Of a stretch of DNA of 64,000 nucleotides, positions 20,753 through 30,500 are shown piece after piece. A model generated the notes under the pieces. The model was given only the letters and a program-made list of their open reading frames with translations, was not told the origin of the DNA and did not search any database. Position numbers and translations under genes: made by a program. This DNA is from Epithemia pelagica (Eukaryota; Bacillariophyta; Bacillariophyceae; Surirellales; Surirellaceae). The stretch covers positions 1,302,001-1,366,000 of the forward strand of contig OX337233.1 of the NCBI GenBank assembly GCA_946965045.2. Reading direction: 5' to 3'. Within the stretch, counting starts at the first letter, position 1. The number at the start of each line of letters is the position of its first letter.

Positions 20753-21323
20753 GGTGTAAATCAACAGAGAGAAACTTTTCGTGATGCAAGCGGGGGATAC
20801 GAGACAAGTCTTCTGCTGTTTATGAACAAAAGTGTCACCTCCTCTTTGAAATCTGTTCTTTTGAATGAACTCAAGAGACAATGGGAATGGGGCTCTCTGA
20901 TGACAACAATCGACAGCGAACAAGATGAAATTGAATCGTGACAGAACGACAAAGTTGTCTATTCTCGCATGAAAGATACACAACTCTTAGCAGGAAGGTA
21001 AACATGATATACTAGAATATAGTTGATTCCTATTATTTCCGACCTCTGGGGTGTCATTTTACCCGAACCCCAAAAGATTTCTTCACAGACAGTCAGTATC
21101 ATATGTTCGTTGTCAGTTAGGAGCTCCTATCAGGCAACTGACAGACACTACCCCAAGCGGAATGATGAGTCTTGTGTTCTCGTGAATGCCGTCAGGTTCA
21201 TGTCTTGGGAACATAAAATTACGCGCGACCGAAAAATAACCCCCGCCTGGGCGTAGTATCGGTACATTGACCATTGACATCTTGGACAAGACGGTTGGAT
21301 TCTCTACACGTCTTCAGGTTTTC
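20753..21323. other. Divergent promoter region with a dispersed 37-bp repeat
   Basis: Serves the Cys-rich gene (-) and the PLD-like gene (+). Positions 21081-21117 are identical to 24431-24467. Confidence 0.45.
21081..21117 (+). repeat. 37-bp dispersed repeat, copy 1
   Basis: Starts CTTCACAGACAGTCAGTATC and matches 24431-24467 without a mismatch; the sequences on both sides differ. Confidence 0.7.
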
Positions 21324-22103
21324 ATGGCAGCAACGACAGCAGAATGGGACTACAGCATCGAGGATGCACAGGATGATACCGGGGTGGATGACAACAACGT
21401 TGTCGGCAGCCAAGACGAAATCTGGCGATACATTGACAACATCCCTCCGGAAAGTTTGGGTTTCGACGGTTGGTTCGACCAAGAGATTGCAACCTTGTCG
21501 AATTCTGTGGATCTGTCCTGGTCCAAGTTCCCGACAAAGCCCCGTCCGTACGATAGTCGACCTTCCAGCGTTCCGGCACAACATCCGATCCGGGCAATTG
21601 CCAAAGTCCTCCAAGAAGCGGCCCGAAACTCCACCGTTCGCATCTATTGCGACGCGTTGTCCGACCCTTTTGCACTGGACCTACTCATTCATCATGGACG
21701 AGACAAGACTGTCAAGATTATTATGCAGCCTTGTGAAGGTTCCAAGAACCGTATCAAAGAACTGTTAAAGAGGTTTGAAAAGGTCAACAGCTATGATGTT
21801 TTTTATGCGCGAGTCCAGATTCGCATTGCCAACCTAAACTCGCCGGCATGCACGAGATATACTTCCATGCACGACAATAGAGTGATGACGGAACAGCATT
21901 GCTTGTATGGATCCTACAATTTGACTCCAATGGCAAGATGTACTAACTGGGAGGCGATTGCTTTGACCAATACGTTGCAACGAGAAATGGACGAATTTGA
22001 AACGGAATGGAGCAGCTTGCTTGGACGAGCAATTGACGAAGTGTTCCCAGACTTTTATCCGGAAACCTTCACAGTGCCAAAACGCCGCCGCGTGAATTCG
22101 TAA
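21324..22103 (+). CDS. Phospholipase-D-like protein with a degenerate HKD box
   Basis: A 259-aa protein from ATG at 21324 (earlier in-frame codons are TTG only). Residues 95-225 follow the single-domain PLD fold seen in mitochondrial PLD6/Nuc-type proteins: an AIAKVLQEA helix, STVRIYCDALSDPFALDLL, then a strand before MHDNRVMTEQHC, GSYNLTPMA and NWEAIALTN. The GSYN, the downstream N-x-E and the leading His of the box are present. The Lys expected two residues after that His is Asn, and the Asp expected five further on is Glu. The enzymatic H-K-D triad is therefore altered, and a non-catalytic or altered activity is possible. The N-terminal 90 residues are acidic and unassigned. A basic KRRRVNS end could be a nuclear signal. 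No mitochondrial anchor is evident. Confidence 0.65.
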   Translation: MAATTAEWDYSIEDAQDDTGVDDNNVVGSQDEIWRYIDNIPPESLGFDGWFDQEIATLSNSVDLSWSKFPTKPRPYDSRPSSVPAQHPIRAIAKVLQEAARNSTVRIYCDALSDPFALDLLIHHGRDKTVKIIMQPCEGSKNRIKELLKRFEKVNSYDVFYARVQIRIANLNSPACTRYTSMHDNRVMTEQHCLYGSYNLTPMARCTNWEAIALTNTLQREMDEFETEWSSLLGRAIDEVFPDFYPETFTVPKRRRVNS

Positions 22104-22163
22104 ATTTCGATGCCTGCCTTCACAATCGCCAAGCCGACGAAAGTGATTTCATCTTGATGCGTA

Positions 22164-22376
22164 TCAAGGGTTGGCAAACCTAGGACCCGCAACCACGAAT
22201 GGCCCCGGCGGCGGAGAGCCCACCATGCCGTTCAGAAGGTGCTGCTGCCACAGCAGGATCTCATCATGATCGCGCTTACCGTTGGGGTCTTTGGGGCCAT
22301 CCAAGACGGGCTCCTTCCAACGATGGTTGCACAAGGCCGGACCGTTTGGGGATATGCCTTGAACTTCATTGATACA
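22164..22376 (-). pseudogene. Short gene relic
   Basis: An ATG-less open segment of 70 codons with coding-like sequence, including ISPNGPALCNHRWKEPV and DPNGKRDHDEILLWQQHLL, flanked upstream by stops. It probably remains from a deleted or transposed gene. Family not recognised. Confidence 0.3.
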
Positions 22377-22509
22377 TCAGCGACAGCTACTTCCGTCTTT
22401 TGAGCCTTTCTCTCCACCCTCGTCCTCGTGGAATATGAAAGGATGAGGTGTGGCACATCGACAAAAAGCGCTTGTTGCATGTTGGGGTGCCTCCCAAAAC
22501 TACGGTGAG

Positions 22510-24023
22510 ATATGGGCGATCGTGTCAAAAAGACAAGTACCCAGTCGCGCAGCGGTGAAATACACTTCAGCGTCCCTTTGTTTGAATAGAAAGGAGTATC
22601 ATTACTCTTCTGGAGATAGTAGATGAACTGAAATTCTAAAGAATCACGCGCTGGGATTTATCCAGGGGTATTTCCCCCATTCCCCCTTCTTGAGAAAAGA
22701 CTTCATTTTTGTTCCACACACTTCACACGGAACGAACATCAACACTTTCAATACCAACAAGATGCAACCCGTTCGCCAGGATGACGAGGAGGAGTTTGAC
22801 GATGAGTACGACCACCATCGAGAACTGTCCGTCTCTCAAGTCATGTTGCCATCCATCAAGGAATCGGATCGCTACACGACCGAGGATCGTGTCGAGTTGG
22901 CCATGAAGGGTGTCTTGATCACTATTTTTGCCATTGCCGCCAATATCTTTTTTTGGGTCCTTGGATGGATTGTCTTTTACTTAGTCTTTTTGGTGCTCGT
23001 GGGACCCGTCTTGATTTGTCAGGCCATGTGTAGTGAGTTCAAGGGGAACATTGAATTGGTCCCCACACCTCGCAACGAGACCTGTCCTTCCTGTGGTTCC
23101 GAACCACAACAACGACAACCAAATCGACCTTCCGTGGAATGGTACAAGGAAAAAAGCGGGCAGCAGCGGGGCAGGCAAGTGGAATGGATTCCCAAAATCC
23201 ATTGTCGTTGGTGTGGCTACAAGGCCGACCGTGGTGCCATGCCGGAAGCTCGTGTTCCGGTTGTAGCAGCCACTGCTGTACGTTCGACCCGAACCCGTGC
23301 GGCGAATGCGGCACTTCCGCAAAACCTTCCCGATGATCCCATTGCCAAGGCACAAGCAATTCTCCGTTCGTCCAAGGCCAAGCAACAAACATCTCAGGAT
23401 GGCAAGGCAGACTACACAACGGTCCCAGTGGTGGAAGCCAAGATTGTTGCCTCCTCCGAAGATGCTTCCACGAGTACGAGCGCTACTAGTAGTAGTACGG
23501 CACAGCAGGACGCTGTGGTGGAAATGACAAGGGCGCAAAACATTGTCTGAGGCAAAACGGATTTCAGTTTGCGAGTAATGATGAAGAAACCAAGAAGGAT
23601 TGGACAATGCATACAAGAGTAGTCTTTAACCGAGAGCTTTTATGTACCGCAGAGATGATATATTTTTATTGTATTGGATGGCTGTACTCGTTCTAGATGA
23701 ATCCGTCGGGTCCGATTGTATAATCAGCTCCATACTAGATGGGTTTCGTGATGTGATAAGGAATAGTCCGTACGCGCTACCGAATGGGCCTATTGAAAAA
23801 TAATCCATCTCGTAGCCTCGTTTCATATAAGTACATCTATCAATCCATTTATATGCTTTTGTTATTCATTCGCAAAAGTTACTTTCGAGAAAAAGAGAGC
23901 GCGCCAGAGTCCCAATGTCAAGCCCAGCATTAGGGCGGGTATGTAGGTTCATTCTATTTAGATAGCGAATTGGTTTTCGTTCGTTTCGCTTCATTCATCG
24001 ATACGCAGCAGAGAGCAGAGAGC
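22510..24023 (+). repeat. Segmental duplication unit, copy A
   Basis: Similarity to about 49045-50573 runs from the promoter through the zinc-ribbon gene into 450 bp of 3' flank, ending after a GCAGCAGAGAGC motif. Part of the 3' flank also recurs at 61389-61740. Confidence 0.7.
22762..23550 (+). CDS. Membrane-anchored zinc-ribbon protein, copy A
   Basis: A 262-aa protein from ATG at 22762. An acidic N-terminus (QDDEEEFDDEYDHH) precedes a membrane region at about residues 50-95 with GVLITIFAIAANIFFWVLGW and FYLVFLVLVGPVLICQAM, probably two passes or a hairpin. A zinc ribbon follows: CPSCG near residue 112 pairs with CRWCGY near residue 155. The tail is basic then Ser/Thr-rich and ends VVEMTRAQNIV. 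Copy B at 49323-50075 is about two-thirds identical, and both flanks are duplicated too (about 22510-24023 with about 49045-50573). Function unknown; the architecture suggests a membrane protein presenting a metal-binding domain. Copy A keeps the longer, presumably original C-terminus. Confidence 0.7.
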   Translation: MQPVRQDDEEEFDDEYDHHRELSVSQVMLPSIKESDRYTTEDRVELAMKGVLITIFAIAANIFFWVLGWIVFYLVFLVLVGPVLICQAMCSEFKGNIELVPTPRNETCPSCGSEPQQRQPNRPSVEWYKEKSGQQRGRQVEWIPKIHCRWCGYKADRGAMPEARVPVVAATAVRSTRTRAANAALPQNLPDDPIAKAQAILRSSKAKQQTSQDGKADYTTVPVVEAKIVASSEDASTSTSATSSSTAQQDAVVEMTRAQNIV

Positions 24024-24430
24024 ACACAATATACATATCAGTATTAGTAACGTAGTTTATCGATAGCAGAACCTCTACTCCCATGTATTTTTGTGCCATC
24101 ATGGTCTCGTATCGTGCCATATTGCAGGGCCACTATATTCATCCTTTCCTAGAGTAGCACTCATGTACTGTGCCGCTCACAATGCACTACCATGGTACTA
24201 ATATGAAGCATATGGTGGTCGGATCATGATGTGGTGATCATAGGAGGTCACCAGCAACAACAAAGTTTGATTGTCCTGTGGAGCAAATGAGATATGCCTG
24301 CCGATTAGAACTATCTTACCTACCTAGGTAATTAGACCCGATGTGGGGGTGCTACACGAAATTAAACCCTCTTACACCCTCTTAGCCACCCCCGGACCCT
24401 CACCCCATATTTTATATCCCACAGACAATC

Positions 24431-24467
24431 CTTCACAGACAGTCAGTATCATATGTTCGTTGTCAGT
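24431..24467 (+). repeat. 37-bp dispersed repeat, copy 2
   Basis: Exact match to 21081-21117 in a different context. Confidence 0.7.
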
Positions 24468-24875
24468 AAGGACCCATCCAGTAGTCTACGTATTACCTAC
24501 TCCTATTACCTACTCCCCTATTGTATCCGGCACCTCTGTGGGGCTTACTGCACTCCACTTTTCCTGTAAACATGGAAGAAAGCAAAGGTTAGTTACTGTT
24601 GTCATCACATCCATCGGCGAGGGAAACACTTACTTTCTGTGCCGCTGTGGCTTTCGGCTTGTTGTTGTTGTTGGTGATGACAACGGTATGACAACGCAAT
24701 GGCAACGCTATGGTGGTGGGAACGCTATGGTGGTGGGAACGGATGGAGTGATGATGGTGTTGTGTCTTCGGTGTAATCACTGGTTTTTGTTACCAATTAT
24801 GAGGAATGAAATGTGGATGGTGAGATGTCCACGGTCTTTGGTACTACTGTTTGTGTTATACTGAGAATCAAGCGA

Positions 24876-24936
24876 TTTTCCGGTACAAATTTCACGTAGC
24901 CAGGTACATACGTGATTCCTGTGTAGAAAGCTTGGT
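24876..24936 (+). repeat. 60-bp dispersed repeat, copy 1
   Basis: About 75-80% identical by eye to 39493-39553, same orientation. Core GTAGCCAGNTACATACG, with internal dyad CACGTA...TACGTG in this copy. Confidence 0.55.
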
Positions 24937-24939
24937 ACT

Positions 24940-25249
24940 GAGGATCTGTCTGTTTCTGTCGCTCATTTTTTTATGGCAAGATTTGATTGGGTAGTTAGAA
25001 AGTTCGAATTATGCCCAGTCCCACAGCCGCGGGGGATTTGTCATTCCTCATTTAACTCCCTCCACGAAAAATGATCACTATAGACATTAGTGTAATCAAG
25101 ATATACCAAGACTAAAAATTGGCGACGGTTATATCGGTTTCCCGTTAGGAAGTGGAATCCCTCATCCTATGGCAAGTCCTTCCTTTCCCCTTCCCTTTCC
25201 CCCTTCGCCTGCCTGGGCCCCCCCCAAAGTCGGGGGGAGGGGTGCAGTT
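24940..25249 (+). repeat. About 300-bp direct repeat bracketing the mobile-element block, left copy
   Basis: Nearly identical to 48265-48563 from GATCTGTCTGTTTCTGTCGC through a pyrimidine-rich CCTTTCCCC tract to AAAGTCGGGGGGAG. The outer ends differ. It could be the end of a transposon, a solo element or a recombination product. Confidence 0.7.
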
Positions 25250-25566
25250 TCCTCAGGCAGCGATCTGATTGGTGCCTTTTCCCCCCTGTCACTATCCTCC
25301 AACTGTCAACCAACCGTCGGAACAACACTAATAATTAGTCTAAAAAAATCCAATGGCGATCCAATTAGCTATAAAAAACATCTAAGTAACACTATTCAAT
25401 ATTTCAAAGTCGGTGGTCCCGGTCGGATGGAATTCGGAACATGCCGATTCCCCACCGAGTTCACCAGAAAATGCCAACCACAAAAATTCCCTCCTCAGCT
25501 CTCTAAAAAATCACACAACACACAACTACGCTCATATTTGGAAAAACAAAATAACAACCAAGAGGT

Positions 25567-25667
25567 ATGGAAAAAGGGGAGTTTAATATGGGCTTTACTG
25601 GCCAGGGCATCTCTCCAGAGACGACCCAACGGACTACGAGCGGCAAACCGTCGACTCTGGATCCCTT
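25567..25667 (+). pseudogene. 5' fragment of the split transposase gene
   Basis: ATG at 25567 opens a frame that is interrupted at the left LTR boundary of the Copia element and resumes in frame at the right boundary (34028), once a single CCCTT target copy is counted. The fragment encodes about 33 residues beginning MEKGEFNMGFTGQG. Upstream, the frame closes with TAA at 25552, so this ATG is the likely original start. Confidence 0.55.
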
Positions 25668-26451
25668 TGTTAGAATTCTCACCGTCTATGGTGGTTAGAT
25701 TCTACATCTCATCGATTCCCCATGTCACATAGCCTCGTGCTATCGCATCATGCCATCTAGCTTCGAGCTATGTTCCCTAGCTTCGCGCTATATCGACCTA
25801 TATTTCTTCGCAAATCATGAAAAGTGAGAATAGATTGACGAACTCACTCTCAAGACTAAACTGGGTCGTGCGGTATTACAACGGACGTAAATTTGGCCGT
25901 TGCTCGGACATTATACTAACGCCCTAAGCGTACGCGCCCAAAATCATCGAGCGCGCCCAAGCGACATCCGAGCGCTGTCGGCATCTATCTGACCCAACGG
26001 TCTAAGTATCCCAAGCACGACACACGATCACGCGAGACCATATTTCCATTCCCACAATCTCCAAATTGTCAACAAGCTGCGCGCCATGAAAACAACTATG
26101 CCAATCCAAAGCAAGAGCTGTTGACCCTGTATATGTTATCCGTCCACATATACATGTCATATACATCACATGAATCGACTCCAACTATTCCAAACCTGTT
26201 GCCGCCAAGAACCTATGACACATGACCCTTGGCAGGATGGAACATTTCACGTAGACCTATCGTAGTAATCAACACACAATCTAACAATATCACCATTTAT
26301 CACATCCTCTTTTGTGTCCCGACTATCCTTTTGATAGACTACGACTTGCTTTCCTCTCTTACCCATGGAGAGGTTTGTATCGGTTGGTGACTACCTGATT
26401 GTCTGCTCTACCGAGCATCAACGCCTCTGCAATTCCAAGAGAATTGTAACA
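25668..26451 (+). repeat. 5' LTR of the first Copia element
   Basis: 784 bp, TGTTAG...GTAACA. It contains a TATA-like, AT-rich stretch near 26130-26165 and a short ORF starting at 26365 that stops just past the LTR. Confidence 0.95.
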
Positions 26452-26470
26452 GATTAACAGTCTCAGAGCT
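26452..26470 (+). other. Probable primer-binding site (half-tRNA type)
   Basis: The sequence directly after the LTR, GATTAACAGTCTCAGAGC, is complementary to a stretch resembling the 5' half of a tRNA ending in an anticodon loop (GACTGTTAATC, Asn-GUU-like). This would be internal tRNA priming as in other Copia elements rather than use of the CCA end. Confidence 0.45.
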
Positions 26471-26487
26471 TATTTCCTTGTGGTTTC

Positions 26488-27240
26488 ATGGATACTAACA
26501 AGCTTATTACTCCTGTACGACAGATCTATCGAGCCAACCTGCATTCCGGGCAGCCCGATACCCTGGTGCAGCAGGACACATCGGTCAACATCTACGTCAA
26601 CAGTTCCAACAGCAACCCATTCGAGACTCCAACCCGGCCTCACGCTCCGATCCCTGCGCCGTTGCTTCGGCCCCCGAGTCCGCCTCGTCGGCTCGTCCCT
26701 TCTCGATCCCGTCGTACCACCCGGTTGATTGCTGATCATATCAAGTACTTCCGTCAACCAACTTCTTCGACCTTCGATCCCGAGATCATCCGTGGGGAGA
26801 CCCAGATCGAACGCCAGTTCCAATCGGTGACCCACATCGTCGACCAAGAAGACATTGACCGTCTGAACGACCAACTTCATCGCTCTCCGAGGCGTCGCCT
26901 CATCTTGGCCGCCCTCTCGGGCAACCCCATCCGTACTGTCCACGTCCGCTTCCTAACCTTCGAGCGCCCAACTGGATACTACAATACCATCTACGTCGTG
27001 AACGCGACGACTTGCCCTCTGCCTCCTAACGTTGTACGCCTAGATAACTACGTTGCCTACATCCACGAGGTCCATACCATCGAGGACCATCGTGCAACTA
27101 TCTTCCCTTTGCGTGCCGAGGCCGAGAACCACTTGGCTGAAGGTAATACCCCTTCTCCTGTTGCTTGTGCTGCCCCATCTGAGCCTGGAAACAACTCTGA
27201 TTATTCGGAAGAGAGTGGAGATTCGGAAACCGAAGCTTAA
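26488..27240 (+). CDS. Extra ORF upstream of gag in the first Copia element
   Basis: A 250-aa ORF with ATG at 26488, placed between the primer-binding site and gag, a position usually non-coding in Copia elements. The N-terminus (residues 40-75) is Pro/Arg-rich (PAPLLRPPSPPRRLVPSRSR). The middle, residues 85-215, looks globular with a HIVDQEDIDRLNDQLHRSPR helix and a TVHVRFLTFERPTGYYNTIYV strand pair. The tail is acidic (YSEESGDSETEA). No known domain is recognised and no Cys/His motif is seen. It could be an accessory protein, a captured host fragment or an unusual gag-like protein. Codon use and length argue against chance. Confidence 0.6.
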   Translation: MDTNKLITPVRQIYRANLHSGQPDTLVQQDTSVNIYVNSSNSNPFETPTRPHAPIPAPLLRPPSPPRRLVPSRSRRTTRLIADHIKYFRQPTSSTFDPEIIRGETQIERQFQSVTHIVDQEDIDRLNDQLHRSPRRRLILAALSGNPIRTVHVRFLTFERPTGYYNTIYVVNATTCPLPPNVVRLDNYVAYIHEVHTIEDHRATIFPLRAEAENHLAEGNTPSPVACAAPSEPGNNSDYSEESGDSETEA

Positions 27241-27561
27241 TTACTCATAGTTAACTCCCGTCCTCTCAAAACCTTTCCAAGACTTAAACTCAACGCACAT
27301 CCGGGTACCCTTGGTCGCACAACACGCCACACATTCCCGTCAAATCGCGAAAATTCGGCGAAAATTTGTTGAAGCTCGGCGAAAATTTGTCGGAATCAAC
27401 GGAAATTTCCAGGAGTCGCACATCACAACACACATCCGGGTATCACATACGTGGTACATACGTGGCACACGTGGTACATCCGGGTTCACATCACATCACA
27501 CATTAAATAAACCACATCACACCGCACATTAAATAAACATCGAACCAACCAAAATAACACC
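27241..27561 (+). other. Leader between the extra ORF and gag with short repeats
   Basis: Holds short direct repeats: CACATCCGGGT-type motifs, paired GCGAAAATT and GAAAATTTG units near 27349-27395, and two copies of CACATTAAATAAAC just before the gag ATG. Confidence 0.5.
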
Positions 27562-30500
27562 ATGGATCCTCAATCACCCAAGACACCTACGACTCCTAAG
27601 GGAGAAGATAACCACGACAATGTCTCGAACACAGACCTATTCGACCACATCATATTTACTGTCTGCCAATTCTTTACCAAGGAAAGGGCCGAGTACTTAA
27701 TGAAGTGGATGAAATACCATGGTTTTGAGAACATTACCCATGTTATCTCGTATATGCAAACCAATACCGAGGAATCCATGAACGAACTGACCCAATACAA
27801 GGTCAACAAACAGACACATGATCTACAAGGCCCCACAAGACAGCAGATCAAGCTCTTGGCTTATTGGGCCATATACAAGACCAACGAAATTCAAGACGAG
27901 CTATCCAATAGCGACTGGATGAACCTAACAAGGAAAGAGTTCAACACTTGGAGGATCAACACAGATTTCTCTAAGGGACCACCTAGCCAAGTTCCAGTCT
28001 CGCCAATGAAGTCACCGTCATCTGTGAAATCTGTCAGCACAGTTACTGCCGCATCCCAATCTCAACAAGACCTTACAGCATTCAGAAAGGGAACTAAGCG
28101 CGACGCAACTGCGTATGAGGTATTCAAGGATGAACGATACTACGATTCATTCTGGCGTGTATTCAAGACTACAGCTAAGGCTCAAGGCCTATCCAACGTT
28201 CTGAATTTCAAATACACACCACCCCATGATGATGAGTATGCCGAAGAACTTTTTCAAGAGCAACAAGTATTTCTTTACTCCGTTCTTGTCCGTATCATTC
28301 AGACTGACCAAGGTCAAGCCTATGTACGTGAACATGAACATGATGAAGATGCGCGTGCCGTATTGCAGAAGTTACACTCTTTGCATACCGAATCCGACCT
28401 AGCAAAACGAGAAGTCCTCCGTTTAACCAAGTACATTTCCAATCTACGTCTTGACGACACATGGCGCGGAACAACACGTCAATTTCTTCTACACTTTCAA
28501 GAGCAGCTACGTTTGCTAGACAATCTAGTGACATTGTCTGATTGCATCCCTGATCATACCAGGATGACCTTCCTCATGCAAGCTGTAGAAAAGGTACCTG
28601 ATCTCCGCCGAGTCAAGATCTTGGATAATGTGGTGAACACCAAATCCGGTGCAAAATCCCTTTGCTATCAATCATACTTCCGTCTCCTTCTAGACGCAGC
28701 TTATGACCATGATCAAGCAACCCAGTCATCTGTTCATAGTCGCCGTCGACATGTCAAACAACATGAATCACTATATGGCCAAGATACAGATGCTGACATA
28801 ACCTCACAAGACGATATGGAGTATCATGTCCACAACACCAAAGTGACATCTGAATCTCCATCCTCTTCGTCCAAGGTTAGTCTACTGCGTGACCTATGGT
28901 TCAAACTTTCTGAAGAAGATCGCAAGTTGATCATTGAGTATAACAAGATGATTCAAGCACCTTCATCAACAACACCAAGGAAAGTGCAAACACATGCCCT
29001 CGACATTGATCCGGAACCTGATCCTGACCCCAACCAAGTCGCATCTGATGACGACTCACCTGGCGCAGTCCCTGAGCATCCAGATGATTCAGATCCGGTT
29101 ACACAATTTATCAACCAAGCCATGACGACTGATATCAATCACCCGGCAACTGACCTGACTAGTGTTCTTTCTAACGCCAAGTCCAAGACGAGCAAGAAGG
29201 TTACTTTCAAAGCCAACATGCATAAACAAGCAGGACATGTTCCACGCTATTTGTTTTCCAGGAAATCTACTTTACCAGGAAATCAATTGATTGACCGTGG
29301 TGCTAATGGAGGACTTGCTGGTTCTGACATGCGCATCCTTTCTAAGACTGGCCGCCATATCACTATTGTGGGTATTGATAACCATGAACTTACTGGACTT
29401 CCTGTCGTCACATGTGCCGCAAAGTTTGAGACCAATGATGGACCTATTGTCGGCATCTTCAATGAATATGCTTATTATGGAAAGGGCTTATCTATCCATG
29501 CTCCTGGTCAATTCGAGCATTTCGGACTTGCTGTTGATGAACGATCTGTTAAAGTTGATGGTAAACAACGCATCACTACACTTGATGGTCGTGCTATACC
29601 CCTTCACATCAAGGATGGGTTAGCCTACATCCACTCCTTGGGTATCCCCAGCGACGATGACATGAATACCTTACCTCAGATCATCTTCACGTCACCCAAC
29701 ACATGGGATCCTGGTGTTCTGGACCATTCGTATTCTCCCACACCCTCTGACAATGATCCTGATTGGAAACACGTCAAGACTGATGGTAGTATGTCAAACC
29801 ATCCATATGACAACTATGGGGAGTACACTGATCGTGTTGTTTGTAACCTCAATCTCCTTTTGGATCTCCCATACGATCATGGACCTGACGACGCACCCTT
29901 CTTTTCTATCTATGCTGACGCAGAAGGTAATGATCCTACACTTCATGCCTCTGTCCACCGTCGTTACCAGGAAGCGTATGACTGGAAGAAGTTCCGTCCA
30001 TTCTTTGGTTGGCAATCTGAAGATGTTATTGCCGATACGTTCAAGCACACTACACGTAATGGTAACATTACTTTTGACCACGACACCCTCAAGAAACATT
30101 TCAAGGCTCGCAATCCGGTCCTTAATATACGTCGACGTCATGAACCCGTTGCTACTGACTCGGTTTTCTCCGACACCCCTGCTGTTGACCATGGCGGTAA
30201 AGTCGCACAATTCTTTGTTGGTCGAGATACTCTGGTTACTGATATCTATGGGATCAAGTCCACCAAACAGTTAGTCAATACTCTTCAGGACAACATCCGG
30301 TTTCGTGGTGCCATGGAGACTCTTATCAGTGATGGTGGTTCATCTCTCATCTCTCAAAAGGTCAAAGATATTCTTTGCACTTTGCTTATTGGGGAGTATC
30401 GATCCGAACCTTATCATCAACACCAGAATAAGGCTGAAAACCGTTACCAGACCGTCAAACGTATGACCAACGCTCTCATGAATGCCACTGGTTGCCCTGC

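Larger units (their letters stand above)
24024..24936. other. Non-coding stretch with small repeats
   Basis: Between duplication unit A and the mobile-element block. It contains copy 2 of the 37-bp repeat (24431-24467), an imperfect tandem GCTATGGTGGTGGGAAC unit at about 24708-24742, and copy 1 of a 60-bp dispersed repeat at 24876-24936. The 173-codon ORF at 24343-24864 spans these repeats and shows no coding character. Confidence 0.45.

Noticed and set aside
18992-20941. 312- and 329-codon ORFs opposite the Cys-rich protein
   Set aside because: Antisense shadows created by the regular repeats; the minus-strand frame has the signal peptide and Cys pattern.
24343-24864. 173-codon ORF on the plus strand
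   Set aside because: It spans the 37-bp repeat and a tandem repeat, has no domain and an irregular composition.
25169-25732. 187-codon ORF running into the left LTR
   Set aside because: It is out of frame with the transposase that restarts at 34028 and ends in the LTR by chance.
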